A stretch of 64,000 bases of DNA, taken from NCBI RefSeq assembly GCF_010645065.1, contig NZ_JAADZW010000010.1:1-64000 (forward strand), read 5' to 3'. Origin of the DNA: Flavobacterium fluviatile (lineage in GTDB: Bacteria; Bacteroidota; Bacteroidia; Flavobacteriales; Flavobacteriaceae). Positions 8,253 to 15,338 of the stretch are shown piece by piece (within the stretch, counting starts at the first letter, position 1; every line of letters starts with the position of its first letter). The notes beneath the pieces were generated by a model. It ran no database searches, was not told where the DNA came from, and was given only the letters and a program-made list of their open reading frames with translations. Both the position numbers and the translations under genes were made by a program.

Positions 8253-9392
8253 TTATAAGTTTAAAGACTTGATGTAAAGTGCATTCATTGCAGATAAAGC
8301 AGCTTCTTCATCGCCTCCATTCATTAAATAATCACGTACGACATCGCCTGCATGATCCTGAAAATACATGTGTCCTGAATATCTTGGTCTTAAAAAGGCT
8401 CTTTCTAAAGCAGGCAATGTGTTTTTGAAATAATCATGAGTAATTCCGTTGATTCGGTCATTCTTCCATGCTTGTAAATGCCCAGGCTGTCCGCCGTTAT
8501 CTGAAAAAATATTTTGTTGTACCTGAGAAGATCCTGTGAATTCAGCATATTTTATCGCTTCCGGAATATACTGGCTGAAAGAAGAAACAGCTAAACCGGT
8601 TCCGCCCAGAGAACTAATCATCGGTTTGTCATTCAATTTTACCAAATCATAAAAATGAAGCAAGTTTTTGCTGTAACCACTTCTTGAATAATTGGAATAA
8701 CCGTAAGCAAAAGGGCAGTAGGCAATTTCATCCGAATTGACCATCGCTTCATATACCTGAATCGGATTTCGGTTAAAATTTGCAGGATCCATTAACTGAG
8801 CCAGTTCGCGATGCATCTGTAAAGCTTTTTTTCCTGTTTCTTCAGAAATTACTTTTTCCTGTGACTGGAAAGGCGCTTTACCTAAACTGCAACAAAAAGA
8901 ATAAAAAGTCATTAGTGAATCTACCGGAATTCCTGCAAAGGCAATTAATCCTTTTTTTGCTAAAGCCAATAAATCATCATATGTCTGCGGAACTTTTAAT
9001 CCCTGTTTTTCTAAAATATCTAACCTTGCTGCTGCTACCGGAGTGGCTGCATCTATTGGCAAAGCCCATAGTTTGTCGTGAAATACGTAACTCCCGTAAG
9101 ATTTACCAACGGTGTTGATTTCCTGATCTTTTATATATTCGGCAGAAAGATAATCTGATAAAGGCAGAATTGTTTTGGTATCTGCGCCAAATCCTGTCCA
9201 TGGATGGTCAATAACCAACAGATCAAATCTTTTTGCCAAGTCTTCAATCGAAGCATCTGCAAATTCCTGTAAACTTCTTTTTTCCCAACTGATTTCTATT
9301 TCCGGATTCAACTCTGTAAAACGCTGAGCTGTGGCAACCATTGGGAGTAAACCTCTGGTGTGATTCCACGTAATCCCTTTTAGTTTTTTCAT
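8253..9392 (-). CDS. Solute-binding-protein-like protein without signal peptide (B)
   Basis: This 379-residue protein is the first gene of the leftward operon. It looks like a family 1 solute-binding protein: LKGITWNHTRGLLPMVATAQ, RFTELNPEIEISW, FDLLVIDHPWTGFGAD, the hinge region and a C-terminal lobe with SSLGGTGLAVSSFSQYIPEA. The fold starts at residue 4 with no signal peptide and no lipobox Cys, so it should stay in the cytoplasm. The gene has no permease or ATPase partner here. It is only distantly similar to the 4742-5965 protein. It begins 22 bases downstream of the palindromic operator at 9414-9432, so it is probably the promoter-proximal gene. The role is unknown; a ligand-sensing or enzymatic function in sugar-acid catabolism is a guess. 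Confidence 0.8.
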   Translation of the reverse strand: MKKLKGITWNHTRGLLPMVATAQRFTELNPEIEISWEKRSLQEFADASIEDLAKRFDLLVIDHPWTGFGADTKTILPLSDYLSAEYIKDQEINTVGKSYGSYVFHDKLWALPIDAATPVAAARLDILEKQGLKVPQTYDDLLALAKKGLIAFAGIPVDSLMTFYSFCCSLGKAPFQSQEKVISEETGKKALQMHRELAQLMDPANFNRNPIQVYEAMVNSDEIAYCPFAYGYSNYSRSGYSKNLLHFYDLVKLNDKPMISSLGGTGLAVSSFSQYIPEAIKYAEFTGSSQVQQNIFSDNGGQPGHLQAWKNDRINGITHDYFKNTLPALERAFLRPRYSGHMYFQDHAGDVVRDYLMNGGDEEAALSAMNALYIKSLNL

Positions 9393-9413
9393 TTTTTAAT
9401 AATCTGATTTAAT

Positions 9414-9441
9414 AAATGTGATTTTCACATTTACAAATATA
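9414..9441 (-). promoter_or_regulatory. Promoter and palindromic operator of the leftward operon
   Basis: On the minus strand a Bacteroidota -7 box TATATTTG (complement of 9434-9441) is followed at once by the palindrome AAATGTGATTTTCACATTT at 9414-9432, two 8-base arms around a 3-base centre. The operator would cover the transcription start, fitting repression. The start codon at 9392 lies 22 bases further on. A matching inverted copy occurs at 9616-9634. Confidence 0.65.
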
Positions 9442-9606
9442 GAAATTAGATTCAAATGCTATGATTATATATTTAATTTTTGGCAAATTGGGTAAGTGTT
9501 TTTTATATTTTATACAAATTACGCATAAAATGTGATATTGCTTTTGATTATATCTGTTTTTAAGCATTGATAATTAAAATAAATGCCTGGTATTAATATT
9601 AAGTTT

Positions 9607-9634
9607 TATATTTGTAAATGTAAAAATCACATTT
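9607..9634 (+). promoter_or_regulatory. Promoter and palindromic operator of the rightward operon
   Basis: The -7 box TATATTTG lies at 9607-9614, followed by AAATGTAAAAATCACATTT at 9616-9634. The 27-base block from the -7 box to the end of the palindrome is identical, apart from one base, to the reverse complement of the block at 9414-9441. The promoter lies downstream of a possible ATG at 9583, so translation must begin at the later ATG at 9682, which is followed by a signal peptide. Confidence 0.65.
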
Positions 9635-9681
9635 ATTTTTACGCTTATTTACATAAAATACAATTTTTTAAAGTAGCGATT

Positions 9682-10869
9682 ATGCTTAAAACTTCTTTTC
9701 TTTCTAAAATTATTGTGTTGCTGATTTTGGTAACAACAATTTCAAATGCTCAAAACACAATTCCAACTAAGCTGAAATGGTCAGAAAGAATGGCTTTAAC
9801 ATTGATGCAGCGCCATTCGCAATCGTACATGCTTGATGATGCTAAAGTGGCTCATATTAGTTATGTTCATGGTTTGGTTACTTATGCTTTTCAGCAATTA
9901 GGCAAACAAAAAAATGATGAAAAATATACGGCTTATGCCAAACAATATGCTGATGAATTGATTGATGCCGATGGAAATATTAAAACGTATAAATTTGAAT
10001 CCTTTAATATCGATAATATTCCAACGGGCCGAATTTTGTTTGATATCTATGAAAAGACTAAAGACAAACGATATATAATTGCTATGCAGACTTTGCGTAA
10101 ACAATTAGAAGAGCAGCCTCGTACACCAAGCGGTGGTTTTTGGCACAAAAAAATATATCCTAACCAAATGTGGCTGGATGGTTTGTATATGGGTGAACCA
10201 TTTTATGCAGAATATACGGTTACGTTTGAAAACGGAGCTAAGTTAGATGATGTTGCTCATGAATTTGAATTGATTCAGCAAAAAGCAACAGATGCAAAAA
10301 CAGGATTGTTATACCATGCCTGGGATGAGAGTAAAGAAATGCCATGGGCAAACAAAGAAACCGGAGTTTCTCCTAATTTTTGGTCGCGGTCAATGGGCTG
10401 GTATGTGATGGGATTGGTAGATGTCCTGGATTATTTTCCTAAAGACCACCCAAAAAGAAAAGAACTGATTTTGTATTTAAACAATATTTCGAACGCCTTA
10501 GTGAAATTTCAGGATCCATCAGGTTTATGGTATCAGGTTACTGATATGGGAACCCGAGACGGGAATTACCTTGAAACTTCGGGTACGGCAATGTTCGCTT
10601 ATGCTTTTGCAAAGGGAGCAAAAAAAGGTTATTTGCCTAAAAAATTCAAAAAAATTGCTGAAAAGGCCTTTGACGGTATTACTTCAAAATTTACCAAAGT
10701 GTATCCAAACGGCGAAATTGAAATTACGAATGCCTGCGCTGTAGCAGGTTTGGGAGGGAAGCCTTATCGTGATGGCTCTTTCGAATATTATATTAATGAA
10801 AGAAGAAAGGATAATGACCCTAAAGTAACCGGACCTTTTATACTGGCGGCTTTAGAATTAAATAAATAA
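9682..10869 (+). CDS. GH105 unsaturated rhamnogalacturonyl hydrolase, exported
   Basis: This protein of about 395 residues belongs to the GH88/GH105 (YteR/YesR-like) family, which removes the unsaturated galacturonosyl residue left at the non-reducing end by pectin and rhamnogalacturonan lyases. The (alpha/alpha)6 barrel carries MWLDGLYMGEPFYAEY with the expected catalytic Asp, and HAWDES, SPNFWSRSMGWYVMGLVDVL and GSFEYYINE near the C-terminus. The start at 9682 is chosen because it opens a signal peptide (MLKTSFLSKIIVLLILVTT, cleavage after SNA) and lies downstream of the promoter; an earlier ATG at 9583 is upstream of the -7 box. Export to the periplasm is therefore likely. It is the first gene of the rightward catabolic operon, 17 bases before the SDR gene, and links lyase products to sugar catabolism. 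Confidence 0.9.
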   Translation: MLKTSFLSKIIVLLILVTTISNAQNTIPTKLKWSERMALTLMQRHSQSYMLDDAKVAHISYVHGLVTYAFQQLGKQKNDEKYTAYAKQYADELIDADGNIKTYKFESFNIDNIPTGRILFDIYEKTKDKRYIIAMQTLRKQLEEQPRTPSGGFWHKKIYPNQMWLDGLYMGEPFYAEYTVTFENGAKLDDVAHEFELIQQKATDAKTGLLYHAWDESKEMPWANKETGVSPNFWSRSMGWYVMGLVDVLDYFPKDHPKRKELILYLNNISNALVKFQDPSGLWYQVTDMGTRDGNYLETSGTAMFAYAFAKGAKKGYLPKKFKKIAEKAFDGITSKFTKVYPNGEIEITNACAVAGLGGKPYRDGSFEYYINERRKDNDPKVTGPFILAALELNK

Positions 10870-10886
10870 TGCTATAATTAAAAAAT

Positions 10887-11651
10887 ATGTTTTCATTACA
10901 AAATAAAAAAGCCGTCATAACCGGCGGAGGAAGCGGAATAGGAAGAGCTATTGCAACTCTGTTCGCAAAACAGGGAGCAGAAGTTCACATCATTGACTTA
11001 AGTATTGAAAGTGCTCGGGAGGCTGTAGCTGATATTCAGCAATTGGGCGGAAAAGTATTTTCATATGCGTGTAATGTAGTAGATCAACAAGAGGTTGTTG
11101 CTACGTTTGAAAAGATTGGAAATATCCATATTTTGATCAATAATGCCGGTATTGCTCATGTGGGCAAAGTAGATACAACTTTGGAAATCGATTTCCAAAG
11201 GGTAATGGATGTAAACGTAAAAGGAGTTTACAATTGTTTATATGCTGCAATTCCACAATTTAGATTATCTAAAGGAGGTGTTATTCTGAACATGGCTTCT
11301 ATAGCATCATGGGTAGGAATTCAGGATCGTTTTGCTTATTCGACTGCTAAAGGAGCTGTAATGGCAATGACTTTATCGGTAGCGAGAGATTATATAGATG
11401 AAGGAATTCGATGCAATTCAATTTCACCGGCAAGAGTTCATACTCCATTTGTTGACGGATTTATAAATAAAAATTATCCGGGTAAAGAAACCGAAATTTT
11501 CGAAAAACTATCTAAGTCACAACCAATAGGCCGTATGGGACAACCCGAAGAAATTGCTGCACTGGCTCTCTACTTATGCAGTGATGAAGCAGGGTTTATT
11601 ACCGGAAGTGATTATCCTATTGACGGAGGATTTATAAAATTAAATAATTAA
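10887..11651 (+). CDS. SDR oxidoreductase, likely 2-keto-3-deoxy-L-fuconate/rhamnonate 4-dehydrogenase
   Basis: This 254-residue classical short-chain dehydrogenase has the cofactor motif TGGGSGIG at residues 12-19, Asp37 after the second beta strand (favouring NAD), NNAG at 85-88 and the catalytic triad Ser138, Tyr151 and Lys155 (YSTAK). In non-phosphorylative L-fucose and L-rhamnose pathways an SDR of this type oxidises the 2-keto-3-deoxy acid at C4 to a 2,4-diketo acid, which a fumarylacetoacetase-family enzyme then cleaves; that hydrolase is encoded by the next gene. The gap to the next gene holds a repeat of about 75 bases. The SDR family is certain; the substrate is inferred from gene order. 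Confidence 0.8.
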   Translation: MFSLQNKKAVITGGGSGIGRAIATLFAKQGAEVHIIDLSIESAREAVADIQQLGGKVFSYACNVVDQQEVVATFEKIGNIHILINNAGIAHVGKVDTTLEIDFQRVMDVNVKGVYNCLYAAIPQFRLSKGGVILNMASIASWVGIQDRFAYSTAKGAVMAMTLSVARDYIDEGIRCNSISPARVHTPFVDGFINKNYPGKETEIFEKLSKSQPIGRMGQPEEIAALALYLCSDEAGFITGSDYPIDGGFIKLNN

Positions 11652-11659
11652 AAAAGAGA

Positions 11660-11734
11660 TACTAAGGTTCTGAGATACTAAGCTGCTAAGATTTTAGCCT
11701 TAGAACCTTAGAACCTCAAAATCTTAGAACCTTA
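11660..11734 (+). repeat. Intercistronic CTTAGAACCTT repeat hairpin
   Basis: The spacer contains CTAAGGTTCT (11662-11671) pairing with AGAACCTTAG (11702-11711), plus further CTTAGAACCTT units in direct orientation. It lies inside an operon and has no T tract, so it is a repeat or mRNA structure and not a clear terminator. Confidence 0.6.
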
Positions 11735-11748
11735 AAAAATAAAAGAAA

Positions 11749-12603
11749 ATGAAATTAATACGTTTTGGAGCAGCCGGACAAGAAAAACCGGGAGTTATAA
11801 TTGGAGAAAAAAGATATGACGTTTCTTCTATTGTAACGGATTTTAATGAAGCTTTTTTCGAAGACAATGGTTTAGAGAAATTAAAAAAAGCTTTAGAAAG
11901 TAATCCTGTTTTACCAGAAGTTAGTGCAGATGTACGTTTGGGGTCTCCGGTGGCAAGACCTTCAAAAATAATCTGTATTGGATTGAATTATGTGGATCAT
12001 TGTCATGAAACAGGTGCTCCGATTCCAACAGAGCCAATTATCTTTTTCAAGTCAACTACATCATTATGCGGACCAAATGATGACTTGGTTATTCCAAAAA
12101 ACAGTGAAAAAACGGATTGGGAAATCGAGCTGGCATTTGTAGTGGGCAAAAAAGCAAGTTATGTGGAAGAAGCAGAAGCTTTGGATTATGTTGCCGGATA
12201 CGCTTTATTGAATGATTACAGCGAAAGAGCTTTTCAAATCGAAATGGGCGGACAATGGGCAAAAGGTAAAGGCTGTGATACTTTCGCGCCTCTTGGGCCA
12301 TTTTTGGCTACTCAGGATGAAATCGCTGATGTGAATAATTTACCAATGTGGTTAACTGTTAATGGGAAGAAATTCCAAAACAGTAATACTTCAAATTTGG
12401 TTTTCAAAATTCCATTTTTGGTGCATTACCTAAGTCAGTTTATGACTTTGCTTCCTGGCGATATCATTAGTACAGGAACGCCTCCGGGAGTAGGATTGGG
12501 AATCAAGCCGGATCCAATCTATATCAAACCGGGCGATGTTATTGAATTAGGAATGGACGGTTTAGGTTCAAGTAAACAAGTAGCTAAAGCTTATTCTAAA
12601 TAA
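11749..12603 (+). CDS. FAH-family hydrolase, likely 2,4-diketo-3-deoxy-L-fuconate/rhamnonate hydrolase
   Basis: This 284-residue cytoplasmic protein belongs to the fumarylacetoacetate hydrolase family. It has the small N-terminal domain (residues 1-65) and the catalytic domain with CIGLNYVDHCHETG, the metal-binding DWEIELAFV, LLNDYSER, the conserved GKGCDTFAPLGP and LLPGDIISTGTPPGVG. In L-fucose and L-rhamnose non-phosphorylative pathways the equivalent enzyme hydrolyses a 2,4-diketo-3-deoxy acid to pyruvate and L-lactate. The flanking SDR and lactonase genes support that role. The gene ends two bases before the alcohol dehydrogenase ATG, indicating tight cotranslation. Family is secure and pathway role probable; specificity for fucose or rhamnose cannot be read from sequence by eye. 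Confidence 0.85.
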   Translation: MKLIRFGAAGQEKPGVIIGEKRYDVSSIVTDFNEAFFEDNGLEKLKKALESNPVLPEVSADVRLGSPVARPSKIICIGLNYVDHCHETGAPIPTEPIIFFKSTTSLCGPNDDLVIPKNSEKTDWEIELAFVVGKKASYVEEAEALDYVAGYALLNDYSERAFQIEMGGQWAKGKGCDTFAPLGPFLATQDEIADVNNLPMWLTVNGKKFQNSNTSNLVFKIPFLVHYLSQFMTLLPGDIISTGTPPGVGLGIKPDPIYIKPGDVIELGMDGLGSSKQVAKAYSK

Positions 12604-12604
12604 A

Positions 12605-13618
12605 ATGAAATATATTGTTTGTGAAAAACCGCAGGAGTTTCTAATTAAAGAAAAATCAATGCCGGAACCAAAAGAAGGAGAAGTACTTTTGAAAATTAGA
12701 AGAATAGGTGTCTGCGGAACCGATATTCACGCTTTTGGAGGAACACAGCCTTATTTTGAATACCCAAGAATTCTTGGGCATGAACTGGCTGCCGAATATA
12801 TAAAAGGAAATGCAAAAGGTTTCCAGCCGGGCGATAAAGTAACTTTTATACCTTATTTCAGCTGCGGCAACTGTGTAGCGTGTAGAAATGGTCTGACTAA
12901 CTGTTGTGCCAATATTAAAGTTTTCGGAGTACATATTGACGGAGGAATGGCCGAGTATGTTACAATTCCGGAACAATATTTATTGCAGGGACAAGGTTTG
13001 GATTATGATGAACTGGCGCTGGTTGAACCTTTGGCAATTGCAGCGCACGGAGTAAGAAGAGCCGCTGTAAAAGCAACCGATACCGTTTTGGTAATGGGTG
13101 CAGGACCTATTGGATTAGGATTGATTCAGTTTGCTAAAATTGCCGGAGCCAAAGTGATTGTGATGGATATCAACGAATATCGTCTTAACTTTTGTAAAGA
13201 AGCACTTCAGGCAGATGAAGTTATTAATCCGCTGCATGATGATGTGGCAGCAAAATTGGCGGAACTGACCAATGGCGATATGGCGAACGTAGTAATCGAT
13301 GCTACCGGAAACCAAAAAGTGATGAACAGTGCTTTTAATTACATTTCGCATGGCGGAAGATTTGTTTTGGTTGGACTTCAAAAAGGCGAATTGAGTTTCA
13401 GTCATCCTGATTTCCATAAAAGGGAATCTACTTTGATGAGCAGCCGAAACGCTACCATCGAAGATTTTGAATATGTGATGAAATGCCTGAAAGAAGGTAA
13501 AATCGATCCGAAAAAATATATCACACACAGAGCTGATTTTTCGGATATGATCGGCGAATTTGGAAAATGGATTGATCCAAAAAACAATACTATTAAAGCA
13601 ATTATAGAATTAAATTAA
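12605..13618 (+). CDS. Zinc-dependent medium-chain alcohol dehydrogenase
   Basis: This 337-residue cytoplasmic enzyme is a zinc medium-chain dehydrogenase of the threonine/sorbitol dehydrogenase type. Catalytic zinc ligands are visible at Cys37 (GVCGTDIH) and His59-Glu60 (GHE); structural zinc ligands are Cys87, Cys90, Cys93 and Cys101. The Rossmann motif is VMGAGPIGLG. Relatives oxidise polyols and aldonates, for example L-galactonate or L-gulonate 5-dehydrogenases. It lies two bases after the FAH gene and 20 bases before the second SDR gene, so it acts in the same pathway, but it has no fixed place in the textbook L-fucose or L-rhamnose routes. It may give a side entry for another sugar acid or replace a step. 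Confidence 0.85.
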   Translation: MKYIVCEKPQEFLIKEKSMPEPKEGEVLLKIRRIGVCGTDIHAFGGTQPYFEYPRILGHELAAEYIKGNAKGFQPGDKVTFIPYFSCGNCVACRNGLTNCCANIKVFGVHIDGGMAEYVTIPEQYLLQGQGLDYDELALVEPLAIAAHGVRRAAVKATDTVLVMGAGPIGLGLIQFAKIAGAKVIVMDINEYRLNFCKEALQADEVINPLHDDVAAKLAELTNGDMANVVIDATGNQKVMNSAFNYISHGGRFVLVGLQKGELSFSHPDFHKRESTLMSSRNATIEDFEYVMKCLKEGKIDPKKYITHRADFSDMIGEFGKWIDPKNNTIKAIIELN

Positions 13619-13637
13619 TTCTGAAAAACAGAATATT

Positions 13638-14435
13638 ATGGACTTACATTTAAAAGGTAAAATTGTAGTCGTATCAGGCTCAGCCGGAAAAGAAGGAAGT
13701 ATTGGGGAAACAATCATCAACAGATTGGCTGATGAAGGGGCAATTCCGGTTTTAGTTGACAGAAACAGCAGGGGTTTTGGCTATGCTGAAGCTTTGCAGA
13801 AAAAAGGAATCGATTCCTTGTTTGTTCAGACAGATGCTACAAATCCGGATGAAATGCAGAATGCTGTAAATAAAATTGCTGAAAAATACGGCAGAATAGA
13901 TGTTGTGATCAATAACGTAGGTGTAAATGATGGTGCCGGATTGGATGCTACTTACGAGGAATTTATGGATTCTTTGAAACTGAATGTAGTAAGTTACTTT
14001 TTATTGGTGAAATTTGCTCTTCCGTACTTAAAAGAATCAAAAGGAAATATTTTGAATATTGGTTCAAAAGTAGCTTTGACAGGGCAAGGCGGAACCTCAG
14101 GTTATGCTGCTGCAAAAGGCGGTGTTCTTGGACTTACGAGAGAATGGGCGGTTGATTTGATTCAGTACGGAATTCGTTCGAATGCTATAATTATTGCCGA
14201 ATGTTATACACCAGCCTACGAAGACTGGATTAAAACAGTACCGGATGGCGAAGCAGTTTTGAAAAAGATAAATAAGAGTATTCCGTTTGAGTCCAGAATG
14301 ACTAAAACAGAAGAAATTGCAGATACGACGCTTTTTATTATTTCAGATCGTTCTTCGCATACTACAGGACAGTTTGTTTTTGTAGAAGGGGGTTATGTGC
14401 ATTTGGATCGTGCTTTAATTAATGATGTAAATTAA
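13638..14435 (+). CDS. SDR oxidoreductase resembling L-fucose dehydrogenase
   Basis: This 265-residue short-chain dehydrogenase has a slightly expanded glycine loop (SGSAGKEGSIG, residues 13-23), Asp41 in the NAD-selecting position, NNVG at 92-95 and the triad Ser143, Tyr156 and Lys160 (YAAAK). The C-terminal segment SDRSSHTTGQFVFVEGGYVH followed by LDRAL is, from memory, characteristic of bacterial L-fucose dehydrogenases, which oxidise the sugar to its 1,5-lactone. The lactonase needed for the next step follows four bases downstream. It is clearly different from the SDR at 10887-11651, so the operon carries two different SDR steps. The role as deoxyhexose 1-dehydrogenase is a good inference but not proven. 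Confidence 0.75.
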   Translation: MDLHLKGKIVVVSGSAGKEGSIGETIINRLADEGAIPVLVDRNSRGFGYAEALQKKGIDSLFVQTDATNPDEMQNAVNKIAEKYGRIDVVINNVGVNDGAGLDATYEEFMDSLKLNVVSYFLLVKFALPYLKESKGNILNIGSKVALTGQGGTSGYAAAKGGVLGLTREWAVDLIQYGIRSNAIIIAECYTPAYEDWIKTVPDGEAVLKKINKSIPFESRMTKTEEIADTTLFIISDRSSHTTGQFVFVEGGYVHLDRALINDVN

Positions 14436-14439
14436 GGGT

Positions 14440-15273
14440 ATGAGCCGAATTGATTCTCATCAGCATTTTTGGATATTTGATCCGGTTAGGGATAGCTGGA
14501 TTGATGATTCCATGCAAAATATTCAAAGGGATTTTTTACCCGAAGATTTGTATCTATTGCTTTCCCAAAATCAATTTTCGGGATGCGTAGCGGTTCAGGC
14601 AAGTCAGTCTGAAGCAGAAACCGATTTTTTATTGGATCTTGCTTCAATAAATGATTTTATAAAAGGAGTCGTAGGCTGGGTTGATTTGAGAAGTGAAAAC
14701 ATTTCAGACCGATTAAGTCATTTTTCTCAATTTGAAAAGCTAAAAGGTTTCAGACATGTGGTTCAGGGAGAACCGGATGATTTCATGTTTGGTGAAGCAT
14801 TCCGTAACGGAATCAAAGCTTTAAAAGAATTTGACTTCACTTACGATATTCTGATTTTTCATCGTCAGCTGCCTGCTGCAATCGATTTGGTAAAAACGTT
14901 TCCTGAGCAAAATTTTGTGATTGATCATATTGCAAAACCTGATATTAAATCGAGCGACATTGCATCATGGAAAAAAGGAATTGAGGAAATTTCAAAATTC
15001 GAAAACGTATGGTGTAAAATATCCGGAATGGTGACAGAAGCCGATTGGAACAATTGGAAACCATCCGATTTAAAACCGTATCTGGATGTGATTTTTGAAA
15101 ACTTTTCTGCAGATAAATTGATGTTTGGCTCTGACTGGCCGGTTTGTAATGTGGCTTCAGATTATAGTAATTTAGTCAAAACTTTAGAAGATTATCTGGC
15201 TGCTTTCTCAGTTGAAGATCAGAATAAATTTTGGTTTAAAAATGTCAAATCATTCTATAAACTGAATGATTAG
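14440..15273 (+). CDS. Amidohydrolase-family lactonase (L-fucono/L-rhamnono-lactonase type)
   Basis: This 277-residue protein is an Amidohydrolase_2 family TIM barrel. It starts with the HxH metal motif (RIDSHQHFW, His7 and His9), and has DHIAKPDI, WCKISG and the conserved FGSDWPVCN near the C-terminus. Members of this group hydrolyse sugar lactones, including L-fucono-1,5-lactone and L-rhamnono-lactone. No signal peptide is present. It is the last gene of the rightward operon, four bases after the SDR gene, and is followed by a bidirectional terminator. The product should be a free aldonate, which then needs a dehydratase that is not encoded in the window. Confidence 0.85.
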   Translation: MSRIDSHQHFWIFDPVRDSWIDDSMQNIQRDFLPEDLYLLLSQNQFSGCVAVQASQSEAETDFLLDLASINDFIKGVVGWVDLRSENISDRLSHFSQFEKLKGFRHVVQGEPDDFMFGEAFRNGIKALKEFDFTYDILIFHRQLPAAIDLVKTFPEQNFVIDHIAKPDIKSSDIASWKKGIEEISKFENVWCKISGMVTEADWNNWKPSDLKPYLDVIFENFSADKLMFGSDWPVCNVASDYSNLVKTLEDYLAAFSVEDQNKFWFKNVKSFYKLND

Positions 15274-15296
15274 AAAGAATAAATATTTGAATATAT

Positions 15297-15332
15297 AAAA
15301 AAAGCGTGAATTTGAGATTTCACGCTTTTTTT
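15297..15332. terminator. Bidirectional terminator between convergent genes
   Basis: AAAAGCGTGAA pairs with TTCACGCTTTT around a short loop, with A and T runs on both sides. It serves the lactonase gene (plus strand) and the PL10 gene (minus strand). Confidence 0.85.
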
Positions 15333-15338
15333 ATGATT

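Noticed and set aside
9583-9681. Earlier ATG for the GH105 gene
   Set aside because: It lies upstream of the -7 box and operator, and would bury the signal peptide behind 33 extra residues.
11183-11200. Perfect palindrome TGGAAATCGATTTCCA inside the SDR gene
   Set aside because: It lies in the coding sequence of a conserved region and is best explained by codon use.
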